From the NCBI RefSeq assembly GCF_001757995.1, contig NZ_LXLV01000109.1:1-33877 (forward strand): 33,877 nt of DNA, read 5' to 3'. Below the pieces are notes generated by a model. It did not search any database. It saw only the letters and a program-made list of their open reading frames with translations, and was not told the origin of the DNA. Position 1 is the first letter of the stretch. Each line of letters starts with the position of its first letter. The translations under genes were made by a program, and so were the position numbers. This document shows, piece by piece, positions 1-8,300 of this stretch. The DNA is from Bacillus mycoides. Lineage in GTDB: Bacteria > Bacillota > Bacilli > Bacillales > Bacillaceae_G.

Positions 1-2
1 AG

Positions 3-359
3 CGCTTTTTCAAGAAAGCCTTGGCTTTTTCGTACGTTTCTAAACCTCGCGTGATAACAGTAGATAAGAATCCTGCCTATCCTGTAGCGATTCAAGAGTT
101 GAAAGAAGAGAAATATATGCCTGAAGGTATACAACTAAGGCAAGTTAGATATCTCAATAATATAGTGGAACAGGATCATCGTTTTATTAAGAAACGCGTG
201 CGTTCTATGTTGGGATTCAAGTCATTTAAAACAGCAACCTCTATATTGAGTGGTGTTGAAGCCATGCATATGATGAAAAAAGGACAACTTCACTCACAGG
301 TGAAGTCTGCCCAAAATGAAGTTAGGTTCATACATAAATTGTTTGGAATTGCATCATAA
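3..359 (+). CDS. IS6-family (IS240-like) transposase, 3' part, cut by window edge
   Basis: This is the C-terminal half of a DDE transposase; the frame is open to the first base of the window, so the 5' part lies outside. It aligns almost residue for residue with the complete transposase at 3785-4492. The second catalytic Asp (VTVDKNPAYP) and the catalytic Glu (NIVEQDHRFIK) are both present, and it ends at the same LFGIA tail. A matching terminal inverted repeat follows at 407-422. The TTG at position 21 is an internal codon and not a start. The enzyme would catalyse replicative transposition of its own element. Whether the copy is complete cannot be judged from this window. Confidence 0.9.
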   Translation, partial: RFFKKALAFSYVSKPRVITVDKNPAYPVAIQELKEEKYMPEGIQLRQVRYLNNIVEQDHRFIKKRVRSMLGFKSFKTATSILSGVEAMHMMKKGQLHSQVKSAQNEVRFIHKLFGIAS

Positions 360-406
360 TCTGCCATTGAACAGTCTATGTAGGTTTCTATGTCTCTATC
401 AAATGA

Positions 407-422
407 TTTTTGCACCAGAACC
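407..422 (+). repeat. Right terminal inverted repeat of the first IS6-family element
   Basis: The motif ttttgcaccagaaccc matches the right end of the complete copy (tttgcaccagaacc, ending at 4556) and is the reverse complement of the ggttctggtgcaaa-type left end. It marks the right border of the IS copy that enters the window from the left. Confidence 0.8.
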
Positions 423-562
423 CTGTAAAACACTAGAAAAAGGTAGCGAACTGGAAATTCTTTCTCTATAATAAAACATAGGGCTTATAGGGAGGGGGAT
501 ATATCCAATCATCTGATTGTGTAGATTAAAAGTATAATAGAGGAAAAACAGGGGGCAGAGGA

Positions 563-1852
563 ATGTCAAAAAAATTAATGTCTTTATTTTCTGTTGCGAT
601 GGTTACAGCTCTTATGATAACTGGTTGTGGTCAAAGTGATAAAGCAACTACCGAACAAAAAGAGAATGTGACAAAAGAAAATAAGGAAGAGAAAAAAGAT
701 TCACAAAAAGAAAATAAAGAAGAAAAAACGGATACATCAAAAGAAAAAGAATCTAAAGATACGAAAGCTAAATCAAACGATTATTCAAAGCTTATCTCAT
801 ATATGGAAAAAGAAACACAAGGGAAAACGAAAGTCCTTTATGAAAACAAAGAACCTCAAGTACATAAGTTACAAGATGTTTCAGTATCACTTGACAACTA
901 CACATTAGTTGAATTAAATGATTTTCATACCGATTTTAATATCCCTTTTAACGACCAAACAAATGGTGGGGTTATTCTTGCACACTATACTGTAAAGAAT
1001 GATTCAAATAAAGATGTTTATTATATGCCAAATTTAAATATAACATTTACAGGTGCTCAGAGAGATTACAGTAACTATAAGGATTTAATTCCAAAGGAAG
1101 AACAATTACCTACAAAGCTATCTCCAGGCAATAATTATTTAGTAAAAGCTGGTGAAAGCATTTCTGGTTATATTGCATATCCATTTGGTAAAGATGATTT
1201 AACAAAAATTTTAGAGCTATCAACAGTTTCAGTCAAAGTTCCTGAAGCGCAAGCGAATAAAGGAAAATATGACGCCCCAATTGGAAGTGCTGGAAATTTG
1301 GCATTAAGTTTAAATAAACAAGGTGATCAAAAAGTTACAACAGATAAAACTTTTTATCAAGATAAAGCAACAGCTGAAAACATGGGCGAGAAGTCAATGC
1401 TAAATGAGAAATCAAACATTAATAAAAGTGAACAATTAGGTGCTACAAAAGTTACATTAGATGGATATCAATTTACCAAATTCACACCAAATTCCGTTGA
1501 GGCCCCTCGATTTGAAAGTTTCAAAAATGGAATTGTTTTATTGACAGTTAAATTTAAACTCGATAACAAAGAGACCGAAGATATTTCGCCGTCTCCAATA
1601 AGTTCTAAATTAAGTGTTAATGATGGTGCACAATATACGCTTAACGAAGGTATGTTACTAAATTACAAATATAGTGATTCGATTAAAGCTGGAACATCTG
1701 GAGAGTTATTACAGGTTTTCATTTTAGATGGAGAGCAATATGAAAAGATTTGGAAAAACAAAAACTTTGAGATTGAATTAGGTCCTATGATGAATAAAGA
1801 TGCAAAAGACATTTCAAAAGGACACAAAGTGAAATTTACATTACCAAAATAG
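563..1852 (+). CDS. Secreted lipoprotein, DUF5068-like
   Basis: A 429-aa protein with a lipoprotein signal peptide: MSKK, a hydrophobic core and the lipobox MITGC with lipidated Cys22. A Lys/Glu/Ser-rich low-complexity spacer of about 55 residues follows, then two related globular halves (roughly residues 75-225 and 285-425). The halves are beta-rich and resemble the DUF5068-type lipoproteins of Bacillus; that name is from memory of the family and moderate in certainty. The mature protein should be anchored on the outer face of the membrane. The start is preceded by an AGAGG site, and a TATAAT at 533-538 could be the -10 box, although no good -35 box is visible. A strong terminator follows at 1918, so it is a single-gene unit flanked by mobile-element debris. 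Substrate and role are unknown. Confidence 0.8.
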   Translation: MSKKLMSLFSVAMVTALMITGCGQSDKATTEQKENVTKENKEEKKDSQKENKEEKTDTSKEKESKDTKAKSNDYSKLISYMEKETQGKTKVLYENKEPQVHKLQDVSVSLDNYTLVELNDFHTDFNIPFNDQTNGGVILAHYTVKNDSNKDVYYMPNLNITFTGAQRDYSNYKDLIPKEEQLPTKLSPGNNYLVKAGESISGYIAYPFGKDDLTKILELSTVSVKVPEAQANKGKYDAPIGSAGNLALSLNKQGDQKVTTDKTFYQDKATAENMGEKSMLNEKSNINKSEQLGATKVTLDGYQFTKFTPNSVEAPRFESFKNGIVLLTVKFKLDNKETEDISPSPISSKLSVNDGAQYTLNEGMLLNYKYSDSIKAGTSGELLQVFILDGEQYEKIWKNKNFEIELGPMMNKDAKDISKGHKVKFTLPK

Positions 1853-1917
1853 AATAGATATTTTCCAACGGTTTCACACAAATTCACACAAAAAACTAAA
1901 TATGTAGCTATAACCCT

Positions 1918-1950
1918 GAACCCTCTTCAAGCTGACGAAGAGGGTTCTTT
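1918..1950 (+). terminator. Rho-independent terminator after the lipoprotein gene
   Basis: A perfect 11-bp stem, gaaccctcttc (1918-1928) with gaagagggttc (1937-1947), has an 8-nt loop and a T run directly after it. It ends the lipoprotein transcript. Confidence 0.85.
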
Positions 1951-1967
1951 ACAGAATTTCAGAACGT

Positions 1968-2406
1968 AAAAGCCCACTATGGTGCGGTAGCACCCCCTTT
2001 AGGGGTGGGATGAGATTTCGGTCAGACAAGAGAAGGCTTGTGCCTCCTTAGTTGTCTGAAAACATGCTATACTTAGCGTATAGACAAGTACAAGTCTTTA
2101 AAACAATCTCGTTCGTTGATAATTGGATATAATATAAGGTTCGATAGCCTAACTCACACTATCGGTAAAACTATATGTGTCGTGAAGTACAACACGCAAA
2201 AACTTATGCAAACCAACATCTGAACGGTATGGTAACAGTACCGTAGCCCACGAACCTATATGGTCTGTCGTGGGAGGGGCAATAAGATGCCCTCATCTTG
2301 AAGGCTGTTCAAAATAGAAATGGACTGCGAACGTTTAGTCATTCAAGAATCCCACTCGTTAATCCGTAAGGATTAGGGCTTGCGACTTTAGTCGTGGGAG
2401 TCTCAA
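1968..2406 (+). ncRNA. IS200/IS605-type right end / omega-RNA-like structured region without its protein gene
   Basis: No coding frame is visible in about 440 bp, but nested hairpins are dense. Examples are cagacaa/ttgtctg near 2020-2060, CCCACGA (2247-2253) with TCGTGGG (2268-2274), and a gggca/tgccc hairpin near 2277-2293. The last segment is a branched structure: outer stem tcccac (2350-2355) with gtggga (2394-2399), enclosing the hairpins ttaatcc/ggatta and cgac/gtcg, followed by tcaa at 2403-2406. That ending is the usual right end of IS200/IS605-superfamily elements that carry TnpB. Neither tnpA nor tnpB is present nearby. The region could be the remains of such an element or a stand-alone guide-type RNA. 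The IS605-like end is fairly safe; transcription and function are inference. Confidence 0.5.
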
Positions 2407-2525
2407 TTGTTGTTAGTTTAGAATAAAGTTTGATTAAAGCTTACTTATAATTCTTTAATCGAAAAGGAATAAAACAATGTAACGTATGACTTTATTTTAT
2501 AGCCACAACAATAAGTCTTCTTTTT

Positions 2526-3347
2526 TTATATATTAGTAATGTCAAACATATTTCTTTCAATTTGATTCCAAATATCATTGATTTTTGTAGTTTCGAATCG
2601 TCTAAACAGGGTTGAAATACTAATTTGACTCTCTTCTTTTAATTCGTTGTAAGTTAATCTTCTATTGTATTTTTGGTATACCCGAACTAACTCTTTTTCA
2701 CACGTACTTAATTCAATAGGCTTCTTTCCACCTTTATATTCATGGCGAAATCCGCACTCTTCCCTTAATTTTTTCATTGTAGAAAAGTATTGACGATATA
2801 TATCAAATGAAAATGCAGTCTGATCAGTTAGCTCAGGAATAGTAGCAGCACGACCTAATTTTTTACTAATCATTTTATATTCATTTCTCAGTACTTCTTT
2901 TGAAATTTCATCATACTTTTTAACTTCAATTAGCTGTTTGCAACATAATAAAATTTCTGGCCAACTTTGATTTAATCTTATCTTTAAAGTATCGCTATAA
3001 GGGTATCGTTTTTTATTTCTTTTACTGTTATAAATGCCCTTTCTTGTAGAGCCTATGCGCTCAAACTCTTGATTTAGTTGTTCATATATTATTTCTTTAG
3101 AAATGTACTTTAAATGGTTATTTAAATCATATAGACCTGATTTAACAACAATTTGAGGAAAAGCTAAATTGAATTTTTTACGCAATGTCTCACTTGTATA
3201 ATGCAGATCACCTTTCTTTGCATCATACACTTCCGCAGTTTTAACATCTTCTTTCTCCAAAACCTCTTTTACATGTTTTAACAATTCATTCTCGCAATAT
3301 ACAATGTCTTTTCGTATCATTATTGGTTCATTATTTGTATATTTCAT
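2526..3347 (-). CDS. Protein with homing-endonuclease-associated (HNH_repeat-like) DNA-binding repeats
   Basis: A 273-aa reverse-strand protein without a signal peptide or membrane segment. It is Lys- and Arg-rich and contains repeated helical units of about 55 residues. The clearest is around residues 155-200 (KKLGRAATIPELTD, then YRQYFSTMKKLREECGF), which follows the pattern of the repeats found beside HNH homing endonucleases (Gly-Arg, Pro/Thr-x-x-Glu-Leu, aromatic-Phe-Gly/Ser). A related unit lies at about residues 215-265 (KYNRRLTYNELKEE, SISTLFRRF). No HNH or other nuclease motif is present, so it is probably a DNA-binding remnant or accessory of a selfish element. It reads away from the T7SS locus and sits alone between the IS605-like end and the IS6 stub. 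Confidence 0.65.
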   Translation of the reverse strand: MKYTNNEPIMIRKDIVYCENELLKHVKEVLEKEDVKTAEVYDAKKGDLHYTSETLRKKFNLAFPQIVVKSGLYDLNNHLKYISKEIIYEQLNQEFERIGSTRKGIYNSKRNKKRYPYSDTLKIRLNQSWPEILLCCKQLIEVKKYDEISKEVLRNEYKMISKKLGRAATIPELTDQTAFSFDIYRQYFSTMKKLREECGFRHEYKGGKKPIELSTCEKELVRVYQKYNRRLTYNELKEESQISISTLFRRFETTKINDIWNQIERNMFDITNI

Positions 3348-3551
3348 CTCACACCACCGAACATTTGACAGTTTTCATTTCATAATAAATTATTAATAAT
3401 TATATTATAATACAAATTAGATGAATTTTCGAAAAATATAACTATTGATTTGGAATAAAGTTTAATCAGAAATGTTTTACAACCTCTTATTTGATAAGTT
3501 ACCATCTTTCGATATTTCGTATAAAGTGTCTAATAAAACACTGTTATTTTT

Positions 3552-3680
3552 GCTTCTGGTGCAAAAACGCTAGGAAAATTGCAAGTAATCTATAAATCTT
3601 GGACATACTGATACTACTAATCTAAAGAGGGTGTGTAATTGGTATGGAAAAGGAAAATATATTCAAATGGAAGCTGTAGC
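3552..3680 (+). mobile_element. Left-end stub of an IS240-like IS6 element
   Basis: The segment starts with gcttctggtgcaaaaa, a copy of the IS left inverted repeat. It runs through a leader almost identical to that of the complete IS at 3693 and ends after ten transposase codons (MEKENIFKWK). The rest of the gene is missing. In this copy the GTG upstream of the transposase ATG has become GTA, which supports ATG at 3785 as the true start in the intact copy. Confidence 0.8.
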
Positions 3681-3692
3681 CTTGGAATAAAG

Positions 3693-4556
3693 GGCTCTGG
3701 TGCGAAAACTTCAAGATAATTGCAAGTAATCTATAAATCTTGGACATACTGATACTATTACTCTAAAAGAGGTGCGTGATCAGTATGGAAAAGCGAAATT
3801 TATTCAAGTGGAAGCATTATCATCATGATATTATTTTGCAAACAGTAAGATGGTACCTACGGTACAACTTGAGCTTTCGTGATTTGGTGGAAATGGTGGA
3901 GGAACGGGGCTTATCCGTTGTTCATACAACGATTATGCGTTGGATTCGTCAGTATGGTCCTGAATTAGACAAAAGAATCCGTCGTCATCTCAAGCAAACC
4001 AATGACTCTTGGAGAGTCGATGAAACATATATCAAAGTCAAAAGTCAATGGATGTACCTGTATTGTGCTGTCGATTCGAAAGGAAATACCATCGATTTTT
4101 ACCTAAGCAAAGCAAGAAACCACAAGGCTGCAAAGCGATTCTTCAAGAAAGCTTTGCAGTCTTTTCATATTTCTGAGCCTCGTGTCGTGACAGTAGATAA
4201 GAATCCAGCTTATCCTATAGCAGTTGAAGAATTGAGAAAAGAAAAAAAGATGCCATTAGGCATCCAACTAAGGCAAGTGAAATATCTCAATAACATAGTG
4301 GAACAAGATCATCGGTTTATTAAAAAGCGAGTTCGTTCGATGTTAGGATTGAAATCCTTTCGCACAGCTACATCCATTATTTCTGGAATAGAAGCTATGC
4401 ATATGGTAAAAAAAGGGCAACTTGTTTTACTGGACAAGTCTGTCCAAAATCAAGTGAAGTTCATCCAGCAACTATTTGGAATTGCTGCTTAAGACTAGAT
4501 TCCACTAGGAAACTTTTCGCCTCTTTATATCTTTCCTAAGTATTTGCACCAGAACC
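3693..4556 (+). mobile_element. Complete IS6-family (IS240-like) insertion sequence
   Basis: An 864-bp element bounded by the imperfect inverted repeats ggctctggtgcgaaa (left) and tttgcaccagaacc (right), with one transposase gene. The size fits IS240-type elements. The flanking octamers (gaataaag at the left, aaaaatat at the right) do not match, so there is no target-site duplication. This suggests the copy came by recombination or that one flank was later deleted, in line with the truncated copy directly to its left. Confidence 0.85.
3785..4492 (+). CDS. IS6-family transposase (IS240-like)
   Basis: A 235-aa DDE recombinase starting at ATG 3785; an in-frame GTG nine bases upstream is not conserved in the neighbouring stub. 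An N-terminal helix-turn-helix (LVEMVEERGLSVVHTTIMRW) is followed by the catalytic triad: Asp in SWRVDETYIK, Asp in VTVDKNPAYP and Glu in NIVEQDHRFIK. Length and motifs match the family, so it is probably functional. IS6 enzymes act by replicative transposition and form cointegrates, which commonly produces adjacent deletions and tandem copies like those here. Confidence 0.95.
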   Translation: MEKRNLFKWKHYHHDIILQTVRWYLRYNLSFRDLVEMVEERGLSVVHTTIMRWIRQYGPELDKRIRRHLKQTNDSWRVDETYIKVKSQWMYLYCAVDSKGNTIDFYLSKARNHKAAKRFFKKALQSFHISEPRVVTVDKNPAYPIAVEELRKEKKMPLGIQLRQVKYLNNIVEQDHRFIKKRVRSMLGLKSFRTATSIISGIEAMHMVKKGQLVLLDKSVQNQVKFIQQLFGIAA

Positions 4557-4672
4557 AAAAATATTGTTGTTGAATTCATGAACATTAATTTATAATAGAT
4601 TACGGAAAAATTTATACTGCAATGATATAGATTTTTCAAGTATACAAGGGCTGGGAGCAGCTCTTTTTTATT

Positions 4673-4798
4673 TTACTTGGGTTTTTTTTGTATGGCTTGA
4701 TACAAAAGGTATAAATGATCTTGAATCATTCTACTTGTTTTATATTCGCTTAATTCCTGTTGTTTCTTTTTTAGAATCAATTGTCGCATTTTGAACAT
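4673..4798 (-). CDS. Possible 41-aa peptide, unrecognised
   Basis: A reverse-strand ATG frame of 41 codons ([11 protein letters not shown]... ending QAIQKKPK) is helical and basic. It has no convincing ribosome site and lacks the key motif of Spo0E-type small proteins, which it resembles slightly in length and helix pattern. It lies in the 500-bp stretch between the IS and esxA, which otherwise holds no gene. It may be a fragment or chance. Confidence 0.2.
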   Translation of the reverse strand: MFKMRQLILKKKQQELSEYKTSRMIQDHLYLLYQAIQKKPK

Positions 4799-4919
4799 AG
4801 TAAAAGAACGTAAAAAAATGGAAATGGGTTCTCCATAAACATGACATTCTAATCATTCTTGTTTAATATTTTGCCAATGATGGATTTGAAAAATTAATTT
4901 TCTAAGTTTTGTAAATTTA

Positions 4920-4948
4920 TTGCATCAGAACCAAAATTAGTTTAGGAT
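4920..4948 (+). promoter_or_regulatory. Candidate hybrid promoter for esxA, -35 inside an IS6 end remnant
   Basis: TTGCAT (4920-4925) and TAGGAT (4943-4948) are separated by exactly 17 bp. The -35-like box lies within ttgcatcagaacc, a one-base variant of the IS6 right terminal repeat. Both boxes are only partial matches to consensus (3/6 and 4/6), so this is a candidate only. No better promoter is visible between the IS and esxA. Confidence 0.3.
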
Positions 4949-4953
4949 TAAAT

Positions 4954-4971
4954 TATCCGTACGTAAGGATA
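4954..4971 (+). promoter_or_regulatory. Palindrome between the candidate promoter and esxA (possible operator)
   Basis: An 18-bp imperfect palindrome, TATCCGTACGTAAGGATA, matches its own reverse complement at 16 of 18 positions and is centred on TACGTA. It lies between the candidate -10 box and the esxA ribosome site AAGGAGATGA, where a repressor or a 5' hairpin could act. No regulator is identified. Confidence 0.4.
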
Positions 4972-4994
4972 GTAAAAAACAAGGAGATGATTTT

Positions 4995-5291
4995 ATGGCA
5001 GGATCTATTACAGTCACACCCGAACAACTAAAATCTCAGGCGAAAATTTATCAAACTGCTTCTTCACAAATTGAAGACGCTATTCGTAAGGTGAATTCTA
5101 TGAATTCAGTGATTGCCCAAGAATGGCAGGGGGAAGCCTTTCGAGCTTACTTGGACCAATACAAACAGCTTGAAGGTAATGTGAAACAAATGGAAAATTT
5201 ATTACAAAGTATTCATATGCAGTTGACCAAATATGCAGATACTGTCGCAGATCGTGATCGTCAGGATGCAAGTTCGTTTGGCTTAAGTTAA
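4995..5291 (+). CDS. esxA: EsxA/YukE-type WXG100 protein
   Basis: A 98-aa helical hairpin protein with the WXG motif at the turn (AQEWQGEAF, residues 40-48) and the family length of about 100. Helix 1 starts with ITVTPEQLKSQA. WXG100 proteins are exported as dimers by the T7SS and are needed for its activity. The C-terminus carries YADTVADRD, close to the YxxxD/E export signal. A strong AAGGAGATGA site precedes the ATG. It is the first gene of the ess cluster and is followed by its own terminator, which fits much higher expression than the downstream machine genes. Confidence 0.95.
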   Translation: MAGSITVTPEQLKSQAKIYQTASSQIEDAIRKVNSMNSVIAQEWQGEAFRAYLDQYKQLEGNVKQMENLLQSIHMQLTKYADTVADRDRQDASSFGLS

Positions 5292-5298
5292 TTTTTTT

Positions 5299-5338
5299 AA
5301 AAGGGGTCAGTGCAACTCATTGTGCTGACACCTTTTTT
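5299..5338 (+). terminator. Terminator between esxA and esaA
   Basis: aaaaggggtcag (5299-5310) pairs with ctgacaccttttt (5325-5337) with one mismatch and runs into a T tract. It probably acts as a partial terminator, giving a short abundant esxA transcript with read-through into the machine genes. Confidence 0.7.
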
Positions 5339-5365
5339 AATTTATCTGAAAGGAAGAAATGTATT

Positions 5366-8300
5366 TTGATAAAAAAATATAAGAGTTATTTTCCATTACT
5401 CGTCATTATACTTGGTGGATTATTTCTTATTTTGACATTCACTTATTTTGGTTTTAAAGATGATAATGTGTACCGGTCTACAAATCAAAAAGTATCCAAG
5501 GTTCAATATGTTTTAGTGAATGAAGATAAAGGGGCTGTTTTTGAGGGGAGGAAGTATGAACTAGGTGCAGACTTTGTTACTCTGATTAATCAAGATTCAA
5601 AAAATAGTTGGCAGACGGTCAGTAGGAATATTGCTAATGCAGGAATTGATAATGGTCAATTTGATGCAGAAATTATTATTCCTCAAGATTTCTCTGAACG
5701 TCTTTTGTCCCTTCAAAGTATAGCACCAGAACAGGCGACCATTAATTATCGTGTACGTAAAGGGCAAAATGAGATATCCAATCAAGCCGTTCAAACACAA
5801 GTAAATGATATTTTGAAAAATTTCAATCAACGAGTTGTACAGATGTATTTCTCAAGTATTGTAGGAAATTTATCAGAAGCCCAACTAAATGTTAATAAAA
5901 TTGTTGGAGCAGAAACTGATGCTAAGAAATATCTGATGACAAATATTCAAGATCCATTTAAGGAGTTGTCGGGAGGATTTAATAATTTATCAAATGTTTC
6001 GAGTATTCTTGATGAAGATAATAAAGGTTTTCTCTCGGAACAACAAGCATTTGTATCATCCGTAAAAACTCTAATGGATGATAATAATAAGAGCTTAGAA
6101 GCAGGCAGTACCTCGACAAAAGAAGCCAAAAAATTAGTTACCGAAAATATCGATAAAACAAATGAAAAGTTAAAAGATTCCTTAAAGCAATTTGAGGATC
6201 AATTTAACCTACAAAAAAAGCAATTTGAGGATCAATTTAACCTACAGAAAACGCAATTAGAAAACCAACGGCAATCTGATTTATCGGGATATAAAGCAAA
6301 ATATGATGGTTTGAACCAATCAATGTTTAAACAACTAGGAAACTTTTATACATCGGCAGCAGGTGAAGTGAATTCATCTGGGGTTTATACGGAATTCTTG
6401 CTAAATGCCAAGCTATTTCAAGAAACACAAACTGCTCGAATTGATGAACTAAATGATGAAATTAAGCAATTGCAATCGCAAGTTGAAACTCTTACTGATT
6501 TAAGAAAACAGATTGCACAAACTTATTATGGAAGTGCAGAAAAAAATCCGGATACAGCTTCTGAGGAGGATATTAAACAGGCGATTGTGAAACTAATGGC
6601 TGATTCAAAAGAAAATAAAGTTAATTTAGATAATCGTTATCGTCAAATGATAGAAGAAAGTCTACCACAAATTCCAGCAGACACTTTAGAAAATCTTTTA
6701 CAAAAGTTAATTGCTGAGAATATTATAACTGATTCTCAATCTAAAAAATTCCAAGATGAGCTAACTATAGTTCGGCGTTATGCGAAAAATTTTGAAAAAG
6801 AAATAGGAAAGGAAGGAAACTTTTCCTATCTAGAAGGTAATTCTGAACATAACTCTATAATTCCTATAAATGGTAGGGAGGTCACTATATCTATTGATCC
6901 AACAAAAGATAATAGAATCTCTTTGAAGACAGACCATACAGAACAAGGAAGTTTAGGAATAAGAAATTTGACGGATCTTTTACCGGTGTTAAAAACAGAA
7001 TTGGATCAAAAACTCAAATCATATGGGTACATTTCTGAGTGGAGTGAAGTTTCTAATCATGAATTCAGTATTTCATTGAAAAAGAACCCCACAGAACCAG
7101 AAAAACCAAAACCGCCGGTAGATCCGCCAACGGATCCAGAGAAACCAAAACCGCCGGTAGATCCGCCAACGGATCCAGAGAAACCAAAACCGCCGGTAGA
7201 TCCGCCAACGGATCCAGAAAAACCAAAACCGCCGGTAGATCCGCCAGCGGATCCAGAAAAACCAAAACCGCCGGTAGATCCGCCAACGGAACCAGAAAAG
7301 CCGAAACCGCCGGTAGATCCGCCAACGGAACCAGAAAAGCCGAAACCGCCAACGGATCCAGAGCCGAAACCAGAAACAGAAAAGGATCTTCCGCCGTTAC
7401 CTTCAAGTTTTAGCTTAACGTTTAAGGCGGATTTTGATTGGACCTTGGATGAAAAAATGAAGAAGAACTCTTTTGTCTCTGTTGATTATTCATGGATTGT
7501 TAATGAGCAAACTCAAGTGAATGCCAGCTATGCAGAATATATAGATGTAAATAAGAATTTAATATCTGACTTACCTGAGTTATTGAAACAATTTCAAATG
7601 CTTGATAGCACTGCACAGCAAATTGTTACCTTATTTGGAAATCCAGAAGATTCCATATCTATTGATAGCTATACAGATATGATTAACAAAACTGAAAATC
7701 AAGAGAAGACTCTCGAAGAGTTGGCAAACTCAAACTCTGTTTATCGAATGTATAACAATATCACAGGTGAACAAAAGATAGATGCTATTACAGAGAAAAT
7801 TTATGAAGAATTTAAGAATAAAGGAAATCAACTCTATACAGATATTGAAGGCCAAATAAAAAATTTACAGGAAACAATTGGATCAACAACGGATAAAAAT
7901 CATGATGGAACAAAAAATACATTATATGGAACTTTAAATCTAATGACTGAACCTCAGAAGTTTCTGAATGAAGCAGAAAAGTTAAATAATTGGTTTGTAC
8001 AAGCCAATCAACAGATTAATGAAACGTATCAATCATGGAAAGAAAATGAAAAAATCCAAGAAGAATCTTTAAAAAGTGCAGAAAATCAACATCCTGCAGA
8101 AAATCAACATCCTGCAGAAAATCAACATCCTGCAGAGAACGATACAATACCAATTTCTTCAGAAACAGATAGCTTAGTAAAAGAAATGGAAGGTTTAGTT
8201 CAGAGTTCAAAGAGCTCGGCTGAAAGTATAGAAAAATCTGCAGCGAAAGCTCATGACATTTCTCCAAAAATTCAGGAGTTAAAAGAAAATACAGATAATG

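Noticed and set aside
3685-4564. Target-site duplication around the complete IS6 copy
   Set aside because: The flanking octamers gaataaag and aaaaatat differ, so no duplication is present.
4673-4798. Spo0E-like phosphatase identity for the 41-aa reverse-strand frame
   Set aside because: The frame is short and helical, but the characteristic Spo0E motif residues are not visible.
7097-7357. CRISPR-like array
   Set aside because: The units are contiguous, in-frame coding repeats without spacers; no CRISPR array or cas gene is visible in the window.
7065-7406. Long reverse-strand frame opposite the esaA proline repeat
   Set aside because: It is the mirror of the 39-bp repeat (LADLPAVLVFLDP units), has no ribosome site and lies fully inside esaA.
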